Positions 6,422-9,857 of a DNA stretch of 9,857 bases are shown piece by piece. Position 1 is the first letter of the stretch. Each line of letters begins with the position of its first letter. The notes beneath the pieces are model-generated. The model searched no databases. It was not told the DNA's origin and worked only from the letters and a program-made list of their open reading frames with translations. The position numbers and the translations under genes are program-made. The DNA is from F1-60-MAGs027 sp044344715 (lineage in GTDB: Bacteria > Actinomycetota > Acidimicrobiia > Acidimicrobiales > Ilumatobacteraceae): contig JBIJCI010000055.1 in NCBI GenBank assembly GCA_044344715.1, positions 1 through 9,857 on the forward strand. Reading direction: 5' to 3'.

Positions 6422-7915
6422 GTGCCCCGTGCATTGCTGAGCGTCCACGACAAGGCGGGCATCGTCGAATTCGCCCGCGAACTGCGGTCGCTCGGCTGGG
6501 ACCTCTTGTCGAGCGGAGGCACCGCAAGAGCTATCGGCGACGCAGGTGTCGAGGTGACGGACGTGGCGACCGTGACCGGGTACCCGGCGATCCTCGGGCA
6601 CCGGGTGGTGACCCTGCACCCGGCGGTGCACGGCGGGCTTCTCGCGGACCTCGACGACCCCGGTCACCTCGCGGACCTCCGCACGCACGGCATCGAACCG
6701 ATTGCACTTGCGGTGGTGAACCTGTATCCGTTCGGTACGGATCCCGGCGTGGAGTTGATCGACGTCGGCGGACCGGCCATGGTTCGGGCGGCGGCGAAGA
6801 ACTTCAAGCACGTCGGTGTCGTGACGGACCCATCGCAGTACGCCGGAGTCGTCGACGAGCTACGGCGTGACGGCAGACTTTCGGATCACACGCGGCGGAC
6901 ACTTGCCGCGCAAGCGTTCGCCGTCACGGCCGGGTATGACGCGCACGTTGCGGCATGGTTGGCCGGGGGCGAGGGGTCGCTGCCGGCGCGAATCACCCTT
7001 CAACTCGAGCGGGAGTCGACGTTGCGCTACGGCGAGAACCCCCACCAGGATGCCGCGCGGTACCGCGTCGTCGGGGAGCGGAGCTGGTGGACGACGGCCG
7101 AGCAATTGGGTGGCAAGGAGATGTCGTACCTGAACGTGTACGACGCCGATGCCGCCTGGTCGCTCGTCAACCGCTTCACCGAGCCGGCGGCCGTGGTGGT
7201 GAAACACGCGAACCCCTGCGGAGTTTCCGTAGGCGCAGGTATCGAGGCTGCCTACCAGCGCGCGCACGAGTGCGACCCGCTGAGCGCGTTCGGTGGCATC
7301 GTCGCACTCAACCGGACGATGACCCAGGAAACTGCCGAACGACTGTCCACCGTGTTCACCGAGGTGGTGGTGGCACCCGACTTCGAACCAGCTGCACTCG
7401 ACCTGCTCACGACCAAGAAGAACCTGCGGATCATCCGCGCGAAGGTCCCGTACGGCGACGGTTGGTCGATGCGCACGGTCGACGGGGCGATGCTCGTGCA
7501 AACCCACGACGAACCCAGCGCCGACACCTCGAACTGGCGCGTGGCCGGATCGGTGCAGCCGACCACTTCCGAGCTGCGTGACGCCGCGATCGCCTGGGTG
7601 GTCTGTGCGGCCACGAGCTCGAATGCCATCGTCCTCGTGCGCGGTGGCGGCACGGTCGGTATCGGTGCGGGGCAGCAGAACAGGGTCGATGCAGCACGTA
7701 TCGCCTGTGCACGGGCAGGCGACCGGGCCCGCGGTGCGGTCGCGGCCAGCGACGCGTTCTTCCCCTTCCGCGACGGCGTGGATGCGTTGGCAACGGCGGG
7801 GGCAACGGTGATCGTGCAGCCCGGCGGCAGTCAACGCGACGATGAGGCAATCGAAGCGGCGAACCAGCACGGCGTCGCAATGTTGTTCACGGACAAGCGT
7901 CACTTCCGACACTGA
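6422..7915 (+). CDS. purH: Bifunctional AICAR formyltransferase / IMP cyclohydrolase PurH
   Basis: Catalyses the last two steps of de novo IMP synthesis: formylation of AICAR by 10-formyl-THF, then ring closure to IMP. It has 497 residues (usual about 510-530). The N-terminal cyclohydrolase domain (about 1-180) opens RALLSVHDKAGIVEFAR and has SSGGTARA (30-37), NLYPF (100-104), IDVGGPAMVRAAAKN (113-127). The transformylase domain shows LRYGENPHQ (201-209), catalytic K261-H262 (VVKHANPCG), DPLSAFGG (285-292), N401, GIGAGQQNR (413-421), SDAFFPFRD (443-451) and C-terminal R493/H497. One striking oddity: the near-invariant RVKTLHP is RVVTLHP (61-67), so Val63 replaces the lysine equivalent to human Lys66 of the cyclohydrolase site. 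The 395-400 stretch (CAATSS) also departs from the common KHVKS. The GTG start matches the family N-terminus exactly. GuaB, which uses the IMP product, is encoded next. Confidence 0.96.
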   Translation: MPRALLSVHDKAGIVEFARELRSLGWDLLSSGGTARAIGDAGVEVTDVATVTGYPAILGHRVVTLHPAVHGGLLADLDDPGHLADLRTHGIEPIALAVVNLYPFGTDPGVELIDVGGPAMVRAAAKNFKHVGVVTDPSQYAGVVDELRRDGRLSDHTRRTLAAQAFAVTAGYDAHVAAWLAGGEGSLPARITLQLERESTLRYGENPHQDAARYRVVGERSWWTTAEQLGGKEMSYLNVYDADAAWSLVNRFTEPAAVVVKHANPCGVSVGAGIEAAYQRAHECDPLSAFGGIVALNRTMTQETAERLSTVFTEVVVAPDFEPAALDLLTTKKNLRIIRAKVPYGDGWSMRTVDGAMLVQTHDEPSADTSNWRVAGSVQPTTSELRDAAIAWVVCAATSSNAIVLVRGGGTVGIGAGQQNRVDAARIACARAGDRARGAVAASDAFFPFRDGVDALATAGATVIVQPGGSQRDDEAIEAANQHGVAMLFTDKRHFRH

Positions 7916-7955
7916 CATTTCGTCAACGGGCTTCGGTGGCGGGCGTCGGCGCAAC

Positions 7956-7961
7956 TATCGT
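7956..7961 (+). promoter_or_regulatory. Predicted -10 box upstream of guaB
   Basis: TATCGT fits TANNNT and lies in the 87-base purH-guaB gap. Six bases separate it from the ATG at 7968 that opens a 12-codon mini-ORF, the same spacing as at 4698-4703 and 4702-4707. ttcggt (7932-7937) is at -35 distance (18-base spacer) but is a poor match. If correct, guaB is transcribed independently of purH from near 7968. Confidence 0.5.
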
Positions 7962-7967
7962 CGTTCC

Positions 7968-8006
7968 ATGGCAGTCGTCACCGCCCCGGGGACCGTCCGG
8001 GAATGA
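7968..8006 (+). CDS. Putative 12-codon leader peptide overlapping guaB
   Basis: ATG at 7968 opens a frame encoding MAVVTAPGTVRE and stopping at TGA 8004-8006. Its stop overlaps the guaB ATG (8003-8005) as ATGA, the classic coupling arrangement. The -10-like TATCGT six bases upstream would place this ATG at the very 5' end of the transcript, making it a leaderless mini-gene that delivers ribosomes to guaB. No run of one amino acid suggests classical attenuation. A chance frame of this length is quite possible; the promoter position and the ATGA junction are what make it worth recording. No function is known. Confidence 0.35.
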   Translation: MAVVTAPGTVRE

Positions 8007-9490
8007 CGCACAACGACCAACTCTTCGACCGGTTCGAGGGCCTCACGTTCGACGACGTGGTGCTGGTGCCCGGCTTCAGCGACGTACTGCCCGACCAGGT
8101 CGATACCACGACGACGTTCGCGCGGGACATCGTGCTCAACGTTCCCCTGGTCTCGGCGGCAATGGATCGCGTGACCGAGGCACGACTCGCGATTGCCATG
8201 GCCCGTTGCGGCGGTATCGGGGTGGTGCACCGCAACCTCGCGGTCGAGGACCAGGCGGCCGAGATCCGGAAGGTGAAGCGCTCGCAATCGGGAATGATCA
8301 CCGACCCGGTCACCCTGCCCGCCACCGCGACGCTCGACGACGCCGAGGAATTGATGAGCCGGTTCAAGATCTCCGGTGTGCCGATCACCGATCGCGAGGG
8401 CGTATTGGTCGGCATCCTTACGAACCGCGACGTTCGATTCTGTTCGCCGCAGGACTACGCGCGCCCGGTCAGCGACTTCATGACCAGCGACGGCCTCGTC
8501 ACCGCCCCGGAAGGCACCACGCTCGAGCAGGCAAAGAAGCTTCTGCAGGAGCATCGCATCGAGAAGTTGCCGCTGGTCGACGGCAAGGGTCGCCTGCGCG
8601 GGCTGATCACCGTGAAGGACATCATGAAGCGACAGGAGTTCCCGAACGCCACCCGCGATTCCGCCGGCCGCCTGCGGGTTGCGGCGGCAGTCGGTGTGGG
8701 CGAGGACCTCGAAACCCGCGTCGAAGCCCTGGCACGGGCCGGGGTTGATGCGGTGGTCATCGACACCGCACACGGCAACTCGATGGGCGTGGTGAAGGCG
8801 ATCGAGCGGGTGAAGGGGAGTTGGCCGAACCTCGCGGTGGTGGCCGGCAACGTGGTGGACGAGGGCGGCGTCGAGACGTTGCACGGCGCGGGCGCCGACG
8901 CGGTGAAGATCGGTGTGGGGGCAGGATCCATCTGCACCACCCGCGTGATCGCCGGTGCGGGCATGCCGCAGCTCTCGGCGGTGTGGTTCGCCTCGCGTCG
9001 TGCCCGCGAACTCGGCGTGCCCACGATCGCCGACGGTGGCATCACCTACTCGGGCGACGTGGTGAAGGCGCTCGCTGCCGGTGCGAGCACGGTGATGCTG
9101 GGTGGCTTGCTGGCCGGAACCGACGAGGCCCCGGGCGAGGTGGAACTGTTCGAGGGCCGCCGCTACAAGGGTTACCGCGGCATGGGCTCGCTCGGTGCGA
9201 TGCAGGGACTCGGTGCCGATCGATACGGTTCGGCACAGGGTGCTGGCGGTCGTAACAAGTTGGTACCGGAGGGAATCGAGGGTCGCGTCGCCTATGCCGG
9301 TTCTCTCGCCGACGTGATCTACCAGTTGGTTGGTGGTTTGCGTTCGGGAATGGGCTACGTCGGAGCGGCAACGCTTCCGGAGTTGTACCAACGATCGAGG
9401 TTCATGCGCGTGACCACGGCCGGACGCGAGGAGAGCCACCCGCACGACGTGACGATCACCCACGAATCGCCGAACTACCACCGCTCCTGA
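8003..9490 (+). CDS. guaB: Inosine-5'-monophosphate dehydrogenase GuaB
   Basis: Oxidises IMP to XMP with NAD+, the committed step to guanine nucleotides, in the cytosol as a tetramer/octamer. It has 495 residues, full length. The barrel begins LTFDDVVLVP (14-23). Two CBS domains (about 98-148 and 158-210) are inserted. The barrel resumes with DTAHG (254-258), AGNV (281-284), the catalytic loop GSICTTR (308-314, Cys311), IADGGITYSGD (342-352), KGYRGMGSLGAM (389-400), the flap Arg-Tyr R407-Y408 (DRY), KLVPEGIEGRV (419-429) and ESHPHDV (477-483). Departures from family norms: the MDTVTE motif reads MDRVTE (Arg56), GPGSICTTR has Ala307 for Pro, and HGHS is HGNS (N259). The catalytic Cys and flap Arg/Tyr are intact, so an active enzyme is expected. 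Start ATG at 8003 overlaps the stop of a mini-ORF; GGGGA at 7988-7992 may help initiation. Confidence 0.96.
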   Translation: MTHNDQLFDRFEGLTFDDVVLVPGFSDVLPDQVDTTTTFARDIVLNVPLVSAAMDRVTEARLAIAMARCGGIGVVHRNLAVEDQAAEIRKVKRSQSGMITDPVTLPATATLDDAEELMSRFKISGVPITDREGVLVGILTNRDVRFCSPQDYARPVSDFMTSDGLVTAPEGTTLEQAKKLLQEHRIEKLPLVDGKGRLRGLITVKDIMKRQEFPNATRDSAGRLRVAAAVGVGEDLETRVEALARAGVDAVVIDTAHGNSMGVVKAIERVKGSWPNLAVVAGNVVDEGGVETLHGAGADAVKIGVGAGSICTTRVIAGAGMPQLSAVWFASRRARELGVPTIADGGITYSGDVVKALAAGASTVMLGGLLAGTDEAPGEVELFEGRRYKGYRGMGSLGAMQGLGADRYGSAQGAGGRNKLVPEGIEGRVAYAGSLADVIYQLVGGLRSGMGYVGAATLPELYQRSRFMRVTTAGREESHPHDVTITHESPNYHRS

Positions 9491-9497
9491 GAGCCAC

Positions 9498-9503
9498 TAT
9501 GGT
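9498..9503 (+). promoter_or_regulatory. Predicted -10 box of the ligase gene at 9528
   Basis: TATGGT fits TANNNT in the 37-base gap after guaB. A transcript starting about seven bases downstream (near 9510) would have a leader of roughly 18 bases containing the Shine-Dalgarno at 9516-9522. No clear -35 is seen. Confidence 0.4.
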
Positions 9504-9515
9504 GGCGGACCGACC

Positions 9516-9522
9516 AAAGGAG
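9516..9522 (+). promoter_or_regulatory. Strong Shine-Dalgarno of the ligase gene
   Basis: AAAGGAG lies five bases before the ATG at 9528. It is the only near-perfect Shine-Dalgarno in the window, contrasts with the other promoter-proximal starts, and fixes the start of this gene. Confidence 0.8.
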
Positions 9523-9527
9523 TCAGG

Positions 9528-9857
9528 ATGAACCGCGGAGAGATCCTCCACGTGCCCGAGGAGGGCGACTCCGCGGTTCGGAGATTCCTCTCCCACATTC
9601 GGGACACGGTGACACCGACGGTCACGGATTACCCGAGTCTCCACGCATGGAGCGTCGCCGATCCGGGTGCGTTCTGGAGCCAGATCTCCGGGTGGTTCGG
9701 GGTCAGGTGGCACAGAGAGCCGACCAGTGTGCTGGAGCGGGATCCGGCAATGCTCGGCACGCGGTGGTGGCGCGACGGCACCCTGAACTTCACCGAACAG
9801 GTGCTCCGAATGGCGGAAGGTCACGAATCTGAGGTGGCAATCGTCGGCTACTCCGAC
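9528..9857 (+). CDS. Acetoacetyl-CoA synthetase-like acyl-CoA ligase, 3' partial
   Basis: The first 110 residues of an AMP-forming acyl-CoA synthetase, open to the window edge. The N-terminal cap typical of acetoacetate-CoA ligases is recognisable: WSVADPGAFW (41-50), then WWRDGTLNFTEQVLR (83-97), matching the family pattern of a tryptophan-rich WF-x-G stretch followed by LNYAEN-x-LR. The aspartate-glutamate-rich start and the sequence VAIVGYSD at the edge fit the beginning of the ATP-binding domain. Family members usually have about 650 residues, so most of the gene, including the ATP/AMP motifs, lies outside. Acetoacetyl-CoA synthetase is favoured over acetyl-CoA or propionyl-CoA synthetase by the WSV-x-DP-x-AFW pattern, but the substrate-determining part is missing. 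The ATG is set by the AAAGGAG site. Nothing ties it functionally to guaB upstream. Confidence 0.82.
   Translation, partial: MNRGEILHVPEEGDSAVRRFLSHIRDTVTPTVTDYPSLHAWSVADPGAFWSQISGWFGVRWHREPTSVLERDPAMLGTRWWRDGTLNFTEQVLRMAEGHESEVAIVGYSD

Noticed and set aside
7913..7925. TGAC-N5-GTCA inverted repeat after purH as terminator or operator
   Set aside because: Only a four-base stem, no U-tract, and it overlaps the purH stop codon; too short to distinguish from chance.
7955..9481. A 508-codon open frame on the minus strand opposite guaB
   Set aside because: Its translation is rich in Arg, His and Gly with no family motif, as expected of an antisense shadow in GC-rich DNA; guaB on the plus strand is certain.
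1..9857. tRNA, rRNA, CRISPR, insertion sequence, riboswitch or prophage signals
   Set aside because: Both strands are almost fully occupied by ordinary protein genes with uniform composition; no repeats, integrase, transposase or structured RNA was seen.

Overview
The window is densely packed, high-GC bacterial chromosome with nine protein-coding genes (two cut by the window edges), almost no intergenic DNA, and no RNA genes, mobile elements or CRISPR. Strong G/C bias at third codon positions, GTG starts, a predicted F420-dependent oxidoreductase and probable leaderless promoters all suggest an actinobacterium, perhaps of the Acidimicrobiia. That placement is inference; no marker gene settles it.

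Layout. (1) 1-2736, plus strand: the end of a DedA-family membrane protein, a short-chain dehydrogenase/reductase (SDR), and a carotenoid oxygenase whose GTG start overlaps the SDR stop by four bases. (2) 2740-4691, minus strand: an LLM-class oxidoreductase followed by an MFS transporter, again joined by a GTGA overlap. Blocks 1 and 2 converge with three bases between stop codons. (3) 4714-6388, plus strand: an ABC exporter made of an ATPase and an ABC-2 permease. It diverges from block 2 across a 22-base gap in which two -10-like boxes on opposite strands share a TA. (4) 6422-9490, plus strand: purH and guaB, which make IMP and then convert it to XMP. guaB is preceded by a 12-codon mini-ORF whose stop overlaps the guaB ATG. 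(5) 9528 to the end: the N-terminus of an acetoacetyl-CoA-synthetase-like ligase with an ordinary Shine-Dalgarno site.

How the parts may work together. The SDR could act on the aldehyde or ketone products of the carotenoid oxygenase. The LLM oxidoreductase and MFS carrier look co-translated, but their substrate is unknown. The ABC pair resembles NodIJ/DrrAB-type exporters with unknown cargo. PurH and GuaB are consecutive on the route to guanine nucleotides.

I did not find a clearly new multi-gene system. The strongest second-look signals are the start-site architecture (TANNNT hexamers exactly six bases before three start codons, two of them overlapping divergently), the guaB mini-ORF, and unusual substitutions at near-invariant positions in PurH (Val for the Lys66 equivalent), GuaB (Arg in the MDTVTE motif) and the carotenoid oxygenase (Gln for a second-shell Glu).
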